64,000 nt of DNA from positions 1 through 64,000 of the forward strand of contig MU400650.1 in the NCBI GenBank assembly GCA_022578965.1. Reading direction: 5' to 3'. Under the pieces are notes generated by a model, which worked only from the letters and a program-made list of their open reading frames with translations, was not told where the DNA came from and ran no database searches. This stretch comes from Xylaria sp. FL1777 (taxonomy: Eukaryota; Ascomycota; Sordariomycetes; Xylariales; Xylariaceae). The translations under genes and the position numbers were made by a program. Shown one piece after another: positions 1-13,096 of the stretch. Position 1 is the first letter of the stretch, and each line of letters starts with the position of its first letter.

Positions 1-3000
1 AAGTTAAAAAAATAAAAAATTAAAAATATAATAAATAAAATAACTTATAATAAAAAAAAATATTATTTTATTAAATAAAAAAGCTAGCTAACTAAGTATA
101 ATTAATAAGTATTTATTACTAATATTATAGCTTTTAAAGCAATTAAAAACTTTAAAAAGCACTTAAGTTATAAAAAAAAAGCAAAACTATTAAGCTAATA
201 AAATAGTACTAATTTATTATTAATTTAGCTATAAATTAAAGCTTAAATATGTTATATATACTAACTAGTTATTTTTTCGTTTTTAATTACGTAATAAAAA
301 TTGCATTTATTGCTTTAAGTTTTAAAATACTTGCGTTTTATTAATAAGCTATATATAAAAACGCTACAAACAAGTTATAATATTTTTATAAAAAAGCTTT
401 AAAACACTAATTATTAAACTTTAAAATATCTTTATATTAAAAAAAGCTAACTAAATACTTTTATTTATATTTATTAATAATAATTAATATAGCTTTATAT
501 ATATCTTTTTTAAAAAAAATAAAAGTAGCTTTTTAAGCTATATATTTATAGTTTATAACTTATACTTTAAATATAATTAAATAAGCATATTACTAGCGTT
601 AAAAATAGTTTTAATTTTGTTAGAAAATTTTATAAAATTAGTTTAAATAAAGCTATTTATAACACTTATATAAAAAAGTTTAATAGTTTAACAAACTAAA
701 AATTTGCACTTTATTACTAAATGCTTATATTTAATATAATGTTTTTATATTGCTAATTATTAGCTAAATTTTATACAAAATAAAAACAAAACAACTTATT
801 TTTATGTTATTAACTTTGCTAATTAATTAAAACTAAGCTTTATAAGTTAACAAAAAACGCAAAAATGCTTTTAAAAAGCAAAACTATATAACTGCAAAGT
901 TAACATAATAATTGTTTAAAGTTTTTTAAACAATAGTGCAATTTTTATTTATAACAATTTTTTTATAGTTGTTTTTTTAAAAAATAAAAAAATAAACAAA
1001 CTAGTTTAATAATTTTTAAATGCATATTATATTAAAATATAATATAGCAAGCAGCTAACTTATTAATAAAACTAATTTAAAATAAATATAAATTAACTTA
1101 TAAGCTTATATAAAATATAGCTATTTATATAGCTTATATAAGCTATTACTTTTAAATTTTTAAATTTGCAAACTATATTTAAAAGTAAGCTATTTTTTAG
1201 CTAAAATGCTTTTTTAAAACGCTTAAAACAAAGCTAACATATTAATAAACCACTTAGAACTATTGCTTTTTTAATAGTTTTATACTTTTTATTTTTAGCT
1301 TTAGTAGTTTATTTGCAAAGTTTATAAATAAAAATTACAATAAAAATAAGCTAACGTTTAAACAGCATAAAAACTTTAATATTTATATTAAAATTAAACT
1401 TATTTTTTGCGTTATTTATATTAAAATTACGCAAGCTAGCATTTAAATTTTTTTTAAAATTTATAAAGTTAAAATTATTTTTATTTTTATTTTTATTTTT
1501 TTTTATAACTAATAAAAAGCCTAATAATGTTTAAATTTTTATTAAAATTAAAGCTATTTTAAAAAAAAAGCAAACCGCTAAAGTTTTTATTTCTATTATT
1601 AAAATTATTAAACTTTTAGCAAAAAAGTTCGTTAAAGTTTTATTTTATAGTAAAATTAAACTTATTTTTAAATAAATTTAAGCATAAAGCAAGTTGCAAT
1701 AATTTTTTGCGTTTACGTTTATAACTATAGCTTTAATTGCAACTATATTTATGCATACTACTTTTAATTACTATAAATTTAAGCAGCATAATTATAATAC
1801 AAATAATAATTAAAAGAAAAGCAGAAAAAATATAAAATAAGTATAAAATTAGCAGTAGTAAAATAAATAGCTAAAATTAAATGTTTAGCAATAACTAAAA
1901 AAAAAAAAAAAGAAAAAAGAAAAAAAAAAAAAAGCATATAGCAATAAAAATATAAGCATAAGCCCTGCTATAAATATAGCACAAAACAAACATAACTTAA
2001 CATGTAAACATAAACATAAATATATAAGTACTTTAATTATTATACTATATAAACATTTTATTTAATATATTATATTTATGCTTAATTGCTTTATATTACT
2101 TTATTTTATTACTTATACTTAAAATTAATTACTTTAATTGATTTTACTTATATATAAGTTAAAAATAACCTAATTAAAAAAAAAAGAATAGTTATTATAA
2201 CTAAGCTACTTAAGTACTTTAGCACATGTTATATATTACTTATATATATAAAATATTTTTTTTATATTTATTTTATAGAAGTTTTTTTTTTTCTTTAAGC
2301 TTTAGTTTTGTTAAATATTTATTATAAAACTAGAAATATATTAATTATTATATTTAACCTTTAATGCTTTATACTTCCTATAACAGTTTAGCTATTAATA
2401 ATTGTTTAACTAGTTGCAAAATTTAATAAAAATAGCTTATATATATACGTAAAGCTTTTTTAGCTAAAATAAATTAGCATAAAAACAGTTAAATAGTTAA
2501 TTAATTTGTTTATTTTTTATAGCTGCTTAGCTATTAATTATTCTTTAGTTTTTTTAATAAGCTTATTTTTGTTTAGCTATTTCTTTTTAAAAAACACTAA
2601 AAATATAATAATAATAGTTAATTATTTTCTTTAGTTAAATAATAGCTTATTTTTTAGCTTAAGCATTAGTAGCTAATTAAGCAACAATTCTTTATATTTC
2701 TTTAAAAAAAATAATGCTTTTTTAAATTACTTTTTGTTAAAACTTTTTAATTTAGTTTTATATTACTTTAGTTTAAGTTTAAAAAAATCTTATAACAAAG
2801 TTATATATAGTTTAAATTGCTTTATATGTTGCAAATAATTTATAACATTATATTTTGCTTATAAATTTTATATATTTTATAAAAGCTTATGTATTACTAT
2901 AAGCAAGTTATATTTATTTATAAATTTTTATTAATTACTTAAGCAAGTTTTTAATTATAATATTTAATATTATAAAGTTTTTATTATTTATATTATTAAA

Positions 3001-3765
3001 CATAAAAAAGTTATAAAATATAAAAATATTATTAAAGTTTACTTTTTTTTTTTAAGTAATTAATTTAGCTATATTAAATTATGTTTTTTTTTTAGCCTGT
3101 TTTGCTTTTTTTGCTAAAAAATTAATAAAGTTAAATATTTGCTTAATAAAAAAAAAGTTTTTAAAAAAGCTAAACAATTGTTTGTTATATATAAGTTTTA
3201 AAGTAGCTAAAAAATCATATAATTATGTAAAAAAATATAACTTATTAAGTTCTTTTGTAGTAAGCCTAAAATTATAATTAGCATTCTTTAGTTTTTTTTA
3301 TAAAGTGCTAAATTTACTTTTTTTATTATTGTTTAACTCTTTTAAATTTTCTTTGCTAAAGTTTTTCTTTTTTAAATTTTTGTTTTAAAGCTAAGTAATA
3401 AAAGTCTTTATTAAAAGCTAAATAAGCTTATTAACTTAAGCTAGCTATATAGCTAGTAAATAAAAAAAAATATATATATAGCTAAGTATAAAAATAAATA
3501 TATAGCTTAAGTTTATTATAAATAAATAATATTCTTAAAAAAATAAAGAATTATTTATAATAAAAGCTTTAATAAAAGGCTTAAAACTTAGTTATATTAT
3601 TATTTAACTTAATAATTCTTTAGAAGTTTTAAAGCTATAATTTTCTTAAGTTTTTCCTTTAAACTTAAAAACTTCTAGTTCTTTTATAAACAAATAGTTC
3701 TATACAATGTTTAAGCTTTAACCTGTTAAGCTATTATACAATCTAGAACTTCTCTTAGCTATTAG
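1..3765. repeat. AT-rich, RIP-like degenerate block
   Basis: About 3.8 kb of extremely AT-rich DNA with no long open reading frame on either strand and almost no CpG. Composition changes abruptly near 3765, after which ordinary mixed-base sequence begins. In filamentous ascomycetes such blocks are usually transposon remnants converted by repeat-induced point mutation (RIP). That is an inference here, because no recognisable transposase or reverse transcriptase survives. Residual C lies mostly in GC or AC context, and TC and CC are scarce. Homopolymer A tracts and A-rich runs broken by single G occur near 1898-1935. It could mark the edge of a heterochromatic or subtelomeric region. Confidence 0.75.
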
Positions 3766-6083
3766 GTTGCCGCATATGCAACTATATTACAGGTGACTAT
3801 TATAAACTAATAGTTTGACTTCATACGCGCTAGTTCGGGTAGTAATAGCCCAAGCCCGGTTGTGGGTTAATGTCCGTCTGACATGCAGCCTCGTTTCCAA
3901 ACCGACTACTTTAGAGATTGTTTCTGTGTAGTTAGTCTTCGCCCCTCCTTCTACTCTCACGTGTGTATAGGCTCAACCCCCTGGTAGTAATTCGAGCATG
4001 TATTTCACTAGCATACCCCCGAAATGACTCCTATTCCAACGAAACAACAGATGGTCGACCATTAGTTAAACCAACTGGCTATGCTCAGTAAGTTGTATCT
4101 CTTCTTTATTCTTAATAGACAGTGATCAGAGGACTGTAGCGCAGAACTGTGAAACATAAGCAATGAACTATACAGACTCATCATATTTCAGTAACGATAT
4201 ACATAGTGGTAACTTCGTGTTCGAGGAATTCCTATTCGATGCCCCTGAGCATAACATTACTCCAATTTTGTAGTTGATAGAGATTGGTGGCTTGAAGCAG
4301 TAACACTCCCAATCTTAAAGACACTCTCATTTCTCAAATAATAACAACAATAGAATACGAGGAGAAAATGGAAAGGAAGCCACGGGCGAACAGACTAATG
4401 TGCTAGATGTCGGAATGGTAAGTATCCGCCTGATTATCACAAGAACTGTCTCCACCTCAAGTCTACAACGTACCATTATCGCGTGACTAAGTGCCAGCGT
4501 ATACTGAAACATATGACAACAGATGATGGCAACACTGATTCTGCTGTAAACCGGGAGTAAATATGTTTCGGAAACGATATCAGTAAATATAACCCCGTTG
4601 GGCGGAAAAAGAGAAGTAGAGACACCAGCAAAGAAAATCCTTCCCGATAGTCTGGACCAGGCTACAATAGATCCGCGTCCCGATATTGACGAAGACTTAG
4701 GACTGCTAGTCGCTACTTGTATGGTTTATGTACCGGTGTGCCGCCCGCATCTGAGAACCTTTGAAAGATTAGTATCTAGCTATGCCGTAAAGTCCAATGA
4801 GAATAACCGAGCTCACGAAAACGATGGACGGGTCGCCATGCGGATGCGTATTGGGCGAACGATATTAACGAAACGGCTTCGGGAATTCAAATCCCGCCAA
4901 GCATCCATTTCACCTTTCTTAACAAAATCTTCAACTCGCTGTCATCTGGATGGGGGATGTTGAGACACAAAGACGACCATGTGCAAAGGAGAATGGCCAG
5001 GAAAGACGACAAGATAATATCACTCGAGCCTCAAGTATCTGGGCTAGACACCCATCCCTGCGATGTATAAATGCATCATTCTAGGTTATGAGGTCTCATT
5101 TATAAATTGGTTCAACTTACTGGAAAAGACTGGCGAGTCTAGTCCATGGCGGGATGAACTACGCGAATGTCTAGTGTATTTAAAACAAACAATAGGAATG
5201 GCCATATAGATGTATAAGAAAAAGGAACAAGCTAGATTGACTATGAGTAGATATCAGCTCCGAACTGGGCCTTCTTATTTGCTTCCATTTAGTTGATTCT
5301 CCTAGAGAGAAACCCCTAACTCAGATATTCTGTGGTTATACCATGTGGGGGTTAGGGTCACATTGATACTAATAATAGCGTCGTTTTTACTTCATCGCAT
5401 ATATGTAAGAGGATTAAAATAGACCAAATTGCTGTTGGGGTGATTCTTACTAGAGGTTTTTTACCACCACTGCGGTATGTAATATGACAAGCTAGGCTTG
5501 CTACGAAGATACAGCCATACGGAAGCTCTAGCCAAAATTGACCATTACCCTTGGCGATGGCCTATAGTGTAAATAAAATAAATGAACAGTATGCTAGCTT
5601 GTGTTGGGCAGCTGACAGCCTGTCAGTTGGTACTGGCTTACACTGTGAGCCATTGCCAAGGATGATGGTCAATTTAGCTAGACCCTCCCAACTCCAGAAT
5701 ACCTACCTATAAACCATAGAATATAGAATAGACCACACGACAAGCTGTAGGACTGAGAGCCGTAACTAGTGCGACAAAATACTAAATTATTAGTATTAAT
5801 TTTCGACGCTGCCAGTCATTGAGCGACACGACCAACTGCGGGGGATCCAAAATATATGATTGGCTGCTTCGAATTCCGGGATAGGCACTGTACGCATAGA
5901 AGTACGGATGTCTTGGCGTGGCAATGTTCTGATTTTTACACCGCCCATCGACTCTAGTTCAAGTGTATGGCCCAGTATTCAGGGTGCTCTTCTCACGCCA
6001 TCTATGAGTCTTTTGTATAGAAAAACTGATTTCCATTAATCAAAGCGTTTTCTATTCCAGCCTCGACGGTTCGGGCGGCCAAC
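3766..6083. other. Intergenic region without a supported gene
   Basis: Mixed-composition DNA between the AT-rich block and the first real gene. Short ORFs at 4327-4512 (minus) and 4598-4963 (plus) have no recognisable domain, no convincing splice context and ordinary random-ORF length, so they are not called. The one structured item is the palindromic element at 5527-5682, listed separately. The far right end must contain the promoter and first exon of the large gene that follows. Confidence 0.5.
5527..5682. mobile_element. Short palindromic element with about 45-bp imperfect terminal inverted repeats
   Basis: The left arm (5527-5572) and the reverse complement of the right arm (5638-5682) align over about 45 bp with a handful of mismatches; both begin TCTAGC and end AGTGTAA. 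Between the arms lies a small perfect hairpin, CTGACA-gcc-TGTCAG, near 5612-5626. The total is about 156 bp with no coding capacity. This resembles a decayed MITE or foldback element. No clear target-site duplication was found, so the transposon assignment is inference. Confidence 0.55.
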
Positions 6084-6235
6084 GATGTCGTCACTATCAG
6101 ACCCAATCTGCCAGGTTCATCTTCACCGCCTTAGCTCAATTGATCATGAAAGCTCACATGTTAGAAGGCTCTGAACCTGTCTGACGGCAAGCGATGTACC
6201 GAAGCTGCGACAGTTTGGGATAATCTGTTTTGCAG

Positions 6236-9200
6236 GTTTCACGGGAAACAGTGCCATGGTCTCTATGCTGGGTACAAGAAGAGGAACGCGCAGCTGGACC
6301 GCTTGGCCGAACAGGCCCCCCAGTATCTCAAATTGAGCGAGACACCCCTTGCCAACGAAACATTCGACCAAGTCCAGGATGAAGCTGTCTTGAAGCAGAT
6401 CCATACTCATCTTTTCAGCGAGTACGTTCTCTTAAGTAAAGTCATCGATGCCAGAAAACTTCATCATAAGCATTTCTATCCCTTAAAGCTCGACTACGGG
6501 CATCAGGCATATCTTGATACTTTATCAAATCGGAGACACATTGCACTTCGTGCTCTGGAGAAGGTGGTGAAGCGCACGGCCGAAGTGCTGTACGCAAAGG
6601 AGAAGTGGTTCCAATGGATTGGGGACGTCCAGCATAGAGAAGAGATGAACCGCGAGAAAGAAGCCAAGAAGGTCAAACTCGAGGCGGCCATGTTCAAACG
6701 GCACTGGACGAAGATGCAGACCCGTCTCCGGGCCCAGCGCGAGAAAGAAGAGAAGCAGAGACAGGAAGCTTTCCTCGAAAGCGCCTACCAAGAGCGCATC
6801 AATGCCGCAACGGAGAGCGATCAAGATATCGAGATGTGGGATCCAATCGAGGACTTTCTAGAAGACGAGCGATGCAGATATGTTGATCTTATCAAGCATT
6901 TCTTATGGATGGAAGTGCTGAACGAGGAAAAGGAAGTACAGGAGCAGTCGACATCCACCGCTGCAAATTTGGCTGCTGGAGTCCAGAGCTTGGATGTATC
7001 CGAATCCGCCCCAGCCAAAAAACCAAAGAGGAAGGCTAAACCAAAAGTCACCAATAATCTGAGTATGGTAAATAGGCCGCCCGAATCGCGTGGTGCTGAA
7101 AGCGAACGCGCTGGCCAGAACCGGATTTTGGCTATGATGAATAGCGGGGAACCTCGTAGAAAGGCCGATGATAACAACATGGAGCCAAGCAAAAGCAACA
7201 TTGAGACAGAAGAAGAGATGCGGAAGCGTCTCAAGGAGGGTGTTGAGAAGAACTATGATGATGTTTACGGTCCCATTCTCATCGGTTCCCTGGAGACTCC
7301 CCATGGGACACATGACAGAACGCCGCCCATGGAGGACGACGAAATCCAATCGCTGATGCAAGACATCAAAGAGATCAAGCTTCTCCTGTTCTGTCGTCTG
7401 CTCTTATCACATGTGTCACTCCTCCCGGCCGCGTTGCGAGCCACCAGCGTGGACGAGTTTCTCAACGACGCCGAGATTACCGAGGCTGACCTACGCGATA
7501 TCTGTCTCAAGGTCGAGCAGCCGAGTCTCCAAGATATCAGAGATGCCTGCGCCGACCTTCTCCGCGAAGATGAGCCCGAGACGACGGAAATAAAGGAGGA
7601 AGAATATGAAGACCTCTCATTTGAGGACATCATTCTGCAAGATCGCCGATATCGCCATTTGCAAGGTGCAACATGGTTTCTCGAAAACATGATTGCCCAA
7701 CGATCTAAGGTATTGGGCGAGCCTGTTACCAGTCTCAGAGAGCTTCTGAATCCCGTACAAAAGCGGCCTGAGAAGATGAAGGTACAAATATGCGGAAAGA
7801 GTATCTGGAACTATTCTAGCGAGTCCTCCATGTCTCGGGAGGGCTGGCTGCAGTTTTCTGTGCTGGCGAAAGGGTGTGATCTCAGAGACGCCGTTGAATT
7901 GTGCAGAAATTGGGGCGAGTTCTCGCAGCTAAATTTCCTCGCTTCTTGGCAGTACTTCCCGGCATCAAATTGGGTGTCTTGGGGAACGGATCGACTGACC
8001 AAACAGTTGCACGATTTGGTGAGCCTATTCTACTATATGCCTTGACATATGGCCGCCTTCATAGTTATATTTTCTCTTCTACTTATCGCTGACTTGTCTA
8101 CAGGGTTTCTTTCCTTTTTTTGTCGATCTCGGTGCTGAGAATTTCAGTCATCACTTTCAGATTGGTGGTTCTAGGAGCCAGCACAGACGGAGACACGATT
8201 TCGTAGAAGCAAGAAATATCCTTGTAGGCCACATGAAGAGGAACGACTCGGCCACTCGCCGGTTTCTCCAGTATTGCAGTATGCGAACGGGCGAGCTGCT
8301 ACTGGCTGTTCAGGATGGCAGGACGGGCAAGATAATCACTGCGCCGCGGGATAAAGATGCCCTATGGACATTACGGTCCAAGAAAGGCCTAGGCCGTGCA
8401 GTCAAGAATGAGTGGGATGTCGAACTCGAAATCGGACCAGAGTACTTCGATTATGTAGACGAGTATCGAAACTGGCATCTGGGATTTGATGATTACTATG
8501 AAGTATGGATATGGAACTTCGTTCCTGGAGAGAGTGGCACTCTCCTCTACAATGTAGTTGTCGAGGTGGGTGATTGCTAACTGCCAGAGGCACTTAAACA
8601 CCACGCTAACAATCTACAGGAGCTTCGCAAAGCGTGGCGTATCGCGAAGCCAGTCGACATGTACAATCACCAGGAATCTTTCTTACGCACTCTCACACGG
8701 AACAGTGAGACCAAGAGAGTGCGTTTGATTAAGCATGGAGAGCAAGTAAAGAGTCTCTGGGACGACGTGCAGAATCCAGATAATATCTTCATTCTGACAG
8801 ACATTACAAACAAGAGAACCAAGACCTTTTCAGGTGATGGCACGCTTGACGCGCCGCCGCACACATTCTACAACGAAGCTGATGCAGCAGAAGATGCTAT
8901 TCTCTTCCCAGACGAACTAGTATCCCCTAATCGCAACGTACCGTTCAAAGAAGTCAGAAATGCATTCACGCGACTTGAGGATGGCTCCGGTACAATGTCC
9001 AGGTACCTTGCCAAACTAGCCGTGGAGACGAGTCACCGTTCTCAGAAGCCTCCTCGATTACTGGACGAATATAGCGACACGGACGAGTCCTTGAAGACCG
9101 GTGACTCTGTCTATGATTTCGACACCGACGCCTCCCATGATGAGGGACCTGAGAAAGGGTTTAAAGAGGAAGACGGTGACATCGCCAAACACTGGCGTTT

Positions 9201-10688
9201 GCCACGGTTATGGGAGGATCAAATTACTAGGATTAACGAGGGTCGCATCGACACGGAGAAAAAGGAGCTACTCTCCAATGTTGGACTATTAGATTTGTCT
9301 ACCGGGAAAATCGTAAGGGGCCAAGCGACAAAGAGTTCGCCATAAACATGGAAACCATAGATGAAATGATGGTCGGGGAAAGAGATCGTGGCGATGGTAT
9401 TTCATTATACCCTATCATTTATTCTTGCGCCAACATGCTAATATGTTACAGCTTTACTAGAAGCATTCCATGCCGGTGACCTTGAGCCCGGCGCACCAGG
9501 AAAATATGAAGAGACGTGTGCTATTGTCAACGGTATCTTGGATCAACGAAGAACTAATAGTAGCGATGCTTGGCTTTGGTTTGCCTTGGAGGTATTAGAA
9601 TGGCTCGGGGTTAGAGCAGACTACACCGACTACACTCAGGATGCGAGAGCTCCCTGGCCACACCCATTTATCACTCAAGACATTCTGAAAGCCTGGGCAT
9701 ACATGGCGACTTTTTTTCCGGGTCTCGAGCAGTGTCAACCCGCGGCTGACTTTTTCACGTCTGAAGAAGGCCTGAGATATCAGCAATCTCCCCTCCGTGA
9801 TCCACGTCAACGCGCCTCGACTTTGCCGGACATTCGCACCAAGACGAGTTTCAAGTACCGACCAAAAGCGTTCTGGAGAGAATGGAATGACATCGTGACC
9901 AAAGCCAGGGAGGCCAGAACCTTTTATGCGGATGTTTTTCCGGTCCAGTGGAGCGTCGCTATTCGGCCCATCCTCGCAAAATGTAAGCAGACTCTATTCA
10001 TCCACCTACTTACCTGTAACCTCTCGATTAGCCAAATCCTGATGTCATCTTAGTGTACCTCGCTGGCATCATTTCCCCTGCGCTCATGCAAAACTCTCCC
10101 CGAGTCTGCCCCGGCTTCGCCGTCGCCAACACGGAGCCACACCGTCCCGACAAGATGGACTTGTTCATCGACTACGCCGATCGACAAAACGCAGCCAATT
10201 ACCCGTCGCACTGGCCGGGCATGGTGCATCCCCACGATTTCCCGTTACTTCTCCCGCTGGCGCGAGACTTCGCAGCGACGAACCCCCAAGCCCGCTTCGC
10301 AGTGCTCCGCCTCTGGTCGGCGCCGCACTTCTACCCGGCGATGCTGGGCGACCACAACCGGATGGGCACCGCGTTCTTGGACTGCACCGCGCGCTCGTGG
10401 CGGTGGAACTTCATCCCCAAGGACATGCTCGGGTCCGAGTGGAGCATGTACAACAACATCAAAATCCGCATCGATCTCGTCAAGAAGCAGCTCGGCGAGC
10501 GCGTCGCCCACCGCGACGACGTCGTTCTCGTCATGGGCCTCGACCAGCTCGATCTGCTTCGCTGTGCGACGGCTGTCACGTTTGCCATCCAGACCAAGCC
10601 GTGGTTTCGCGAGTTCGATCTCTGGAAGAGCTTCGTTAATGTAGATATTGAGTTTTTAGAGGGATTGGATCCTTACTGGCTTACTTAA
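6236..10688 (+). CDS. Large multi-exon fungal protein of unknown function, with a probable frameshift
   Basis: The function is not recognised. The reading is consistent with one long protein of roughly 1,200+ residues, of a type I recall only as hypothetical in Sordariomycetes. Readable exons are 6236-8018, 8104-8565, 8620 to about 9396, 9452-9982 and 10054-10688 (stop TAA). Introns 8019-8103, 8566-8619, 9397-9451 and 9983-10053 have GT...AG ends, and frames match across each. The first readable exon opens after a TTTTGCAG acceptor with C-H-G-L-Y-A-G-Y-K-K-R-N. The initiator exon lies upstream (an ATG at 6084 is a candidate) but its donor is unclear. The N-terminal half is charged and probably coiled coil (residues E/K/R/Q-rich near 6600-6830), followed by a basic KKPKRKAKPK stretch that could be a nuclear signal. 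Near 9305-9312 the frame breaks: the upstream frame ends at 9345, while the better frame continues as KGPSDKEFAINME. Confidence 0.6.
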
Positions 10689-11222
10689 CGGTGGTTTAAC
10701 CTATGTAGAACCCCTCGACCACTCTGCATTATAGTCTTATGTAGCAGAGCATATCTACGATCAAGCCAAAGCTTCCACCTAATGCGATCTCGTCGGACAT
10801 TAAGCCGCATAAGCGGCTTCACAACATCTCAGTATGAACAGTTCCCAACTTCCGAGTTTCACCGTTGAGGGATACGGATACGCGGTTTCTTGACTCACAT
10901 GATAGTTCGTGGGTTTGTTCTGTCAATCTCTCCGCGTTGACAGATAAACAATACGTACGCTTCTTCGTGCCGAATGAGCTCATGACTAGAGCTAGAGAGG
11001 TCCAGCCCTTAACTACATGAGATAGAGAGTCATCTTCTCTCCACGCGACAAATTCAGGATTATATAGAATGACTTCCTGTTCTTGGAGATAACTGTAGAG
11101 TATATAGATCAAAACTCAATGTTTTAAGATGGAGTTATTTACTATATTGACTGAATATGCAGTATTGACACTAACCAGAGATGCAAATCCAAATGATCAC
11201 TCAAACTGGGATCTTGATAACT
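10689..11222. other. Intergenic region, convergent 3' ends
   Basis: About 530 bp between the stop of the large plus-strand gene and the stop of the minus-strand LYC1-like gene, so it should carry both 3' UTRs. A 97-codon minus-strand ORF (10819-11112) has no recognisable features and is not called. No repeat or RNA gene was seen. Confidence 0.5.
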
Positions 11223-12391
11223 TCAACTCCAGGTGTAAAACTCGTTGAAATGAATGATAGTCTTGTTTTCTTCGTCTGCGTGCCTCCACCTAAACGAAGG
11301 AACACTCATAATTTGTCTCGCAGTAGTTTCTGACCTGATGTTAAATTTTTCTTGCAGCACCTGCATCGCGCTAAGCAACTCCGGACTAGGATCCCAGATA
11401 ATGACTCTGGGCAGCTTCCACGTACAAGCTTCTTCAATGGCATCCAAAAGCATAGCTACGACTGCATCGCAGTGGATCTGGCTCGTTTCAGCAGGGACTC
11501 GGACTCTTTGAACTGCTAGTTGGTCCTTGCGGAAATCGTGAACCCAGTAAAGCCAACTGTCGGCACCTTCACAAATGGTCCCGTGACTTGGTGGTGGCGC
11601 TCCTCTGATCTTCGCACCCATGAAGTCGCTTCGGTCGTGAAGCCAGGTTATAAGATTAGCAGTCGGAAGTACAGACACGTGGGATTCGTTGGGCCCGGGT
11701 GTAAGCTTCTCGAGATAGTTTTCGACATCTCTTACGTCCCGCTTGCAAAGCTCTGGTATTTCAGCGCTTGATACTGGACGCGTCTCTGGCAGCCGAGGCC
11801 GATTCACTAAGGGCAAGGAATCTGCTGGCCACGACAGCAATGAAAGATAAGCGGGCAGTTTCTTCCACCCCCTACGGTCATAAAACTGCTCTATGATATC
11901 AGTATCAAATTGTAACTACATCGAACATTGGATGAGATACTAACATCTCCTATGCTAGTATGAAGGACACTAGCAACAGCATTACCAGGGCCATCTAGCC
12001 ATGCACCGACGTATTCCAGGAGCCGTGATGCCAGCCCTTGGCCTCGATATCGAGGATCCGTGGCGACAGTCGCGATACAGTACGCCTTCTGTCGAGTAGT
12101 GCCCGAAACATCGCGGACAAAGAGCTCCCTGGGAATCGTCTTGCAGGTCGTGAGAACCTCAGTTGGGTCATGAGCGAGTGACAAGCACCACACGCGCCAC
12201 CCCCCATCCCTGACCAAAGGCTTCTGTGCTAAATAATGGTCTCCTTCCACATAGTCTTCCTGAGTCAGTGGCTTGCCAAACTCAGCCGCCTCAAGTCGGC
12301 GACATCCGACTATCTGTTCGGGAGTTGCTTCCCCGAAGGCGATGGTTAGAACACGGTCAGGGTTTCTAAGCGTGTATTCGAATTGGATCAT
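11223..12391 (-). CDS. LYC1-like GNAT-family lysine N-acetyltransferase
   Basis: The spliced gene is exon 12391-11945 plus exon 11885-11223, giving 369 residues. The intron 11944-11886 has a GTTAGT donor and GAGCAG acceptor and joins ...HTSIGD to FYDRRGWKK in phase. The GNAT fold is visible: an acetyl-CoA-binding motif A, VATDPRYRGQGLASRLL (R-G-Q-G-x-A), followed by a strand and the FYDRRGWKKLPAYLSL segment typical of motif B. The C-terminal 200 residues match the extra domain seen in yeast LYC1 proteins, the lysine N6-acetyltransferases that start lysine degradation through acetyl-lysine. Substrate identity is inferred from family resemblance. The gene is divergently arranged with VPS35, sharing a promoter of about 700 bp. 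Confidence 0.75.
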
Positions 12392-13096
12392 TTTTAACTC
12401 GATCCTCAGCCGGTGAAATAAAATCTACCAGCACGATATAAGTGTTCAGAAGACTTCGGAGGGGTCGTGCTGGGTTTATACCGCTTAACAAGAAAACTTT
12501 TGGAGAACAAGTGATGGCTACCTAGTATATATGTAAGATTTTAGATTCCCTTGCAACATGATGTCCTGTAAGACTTTTCAAGATGCTGCTTAGATCGGTT
12601 TTCATAGTATTATAGGTAGCAAATACTTTGTACCAAGTAAGATGTGGCGCAGCAGGTTTTGTGGCTTCAGCATGGGCTAGCTATTATCTACCTAGGTAGG
12701 TAGATATAGTGTACTGCTTCGACTAGGGGAGCTAATGTGTACACTACTGAACAAGGTAGGCACCTTGTCCAGCCTCACTAGCGACCTACAGTACATGAAC
12801 TTTGTAGGTACCTAGGTAAGTACCTACCTACCTACCTATGCCCTGGATCTTCTGTTTGCTCAACGCCTCTCCTGTTATACCGTTATATCTCCCTTCTCTT
12901 GTATCCCTACCTCGAACACACCTACACTCACCACAGATGAACCGCACCCGCCCGCGGTCATTGCTCGATCCGATCCGATGACCCGTGAGACATCTGTCTG
13001 AAGACTGCGCGCGCACTTGCAATTCGTCACTGTCACTTCGCTCGACACTCCATCTCCCTTCCGCCCCCGGCTCGGCGTCTGCCTATCTCTGTGGCC
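12392..13096. promoter_or_regulatory. Divergent promoter of LYC1-like gene and VPS35, with TACCTA/TAGGTA clusters
   Basis: A shared upstream region of about 700 bp. It contains dense runs of TAGGTA/TACCTA: around 12690-12712 (CTACCTAGGTAGGTAG) and 12806-12838, where TAGGTACCTAGGTAAGTACC is followed by tandem CTAC units. The motif is self-complementary in part, so it reads the same in both directions, which fits a bidirectional promoter. No regulator is known to me for it; a promoter role is inferred from position only. CT-rich sequence near 12860-12930 and 13030-13080 is probably the VPS35 5' UTR. Confidence 0.45.

Noticed and set aside
4598..4963. 121-codon plus ORF in the left intergenic region
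   Set aside because: No domain, no conserved-looking block, no promoter or splice context.
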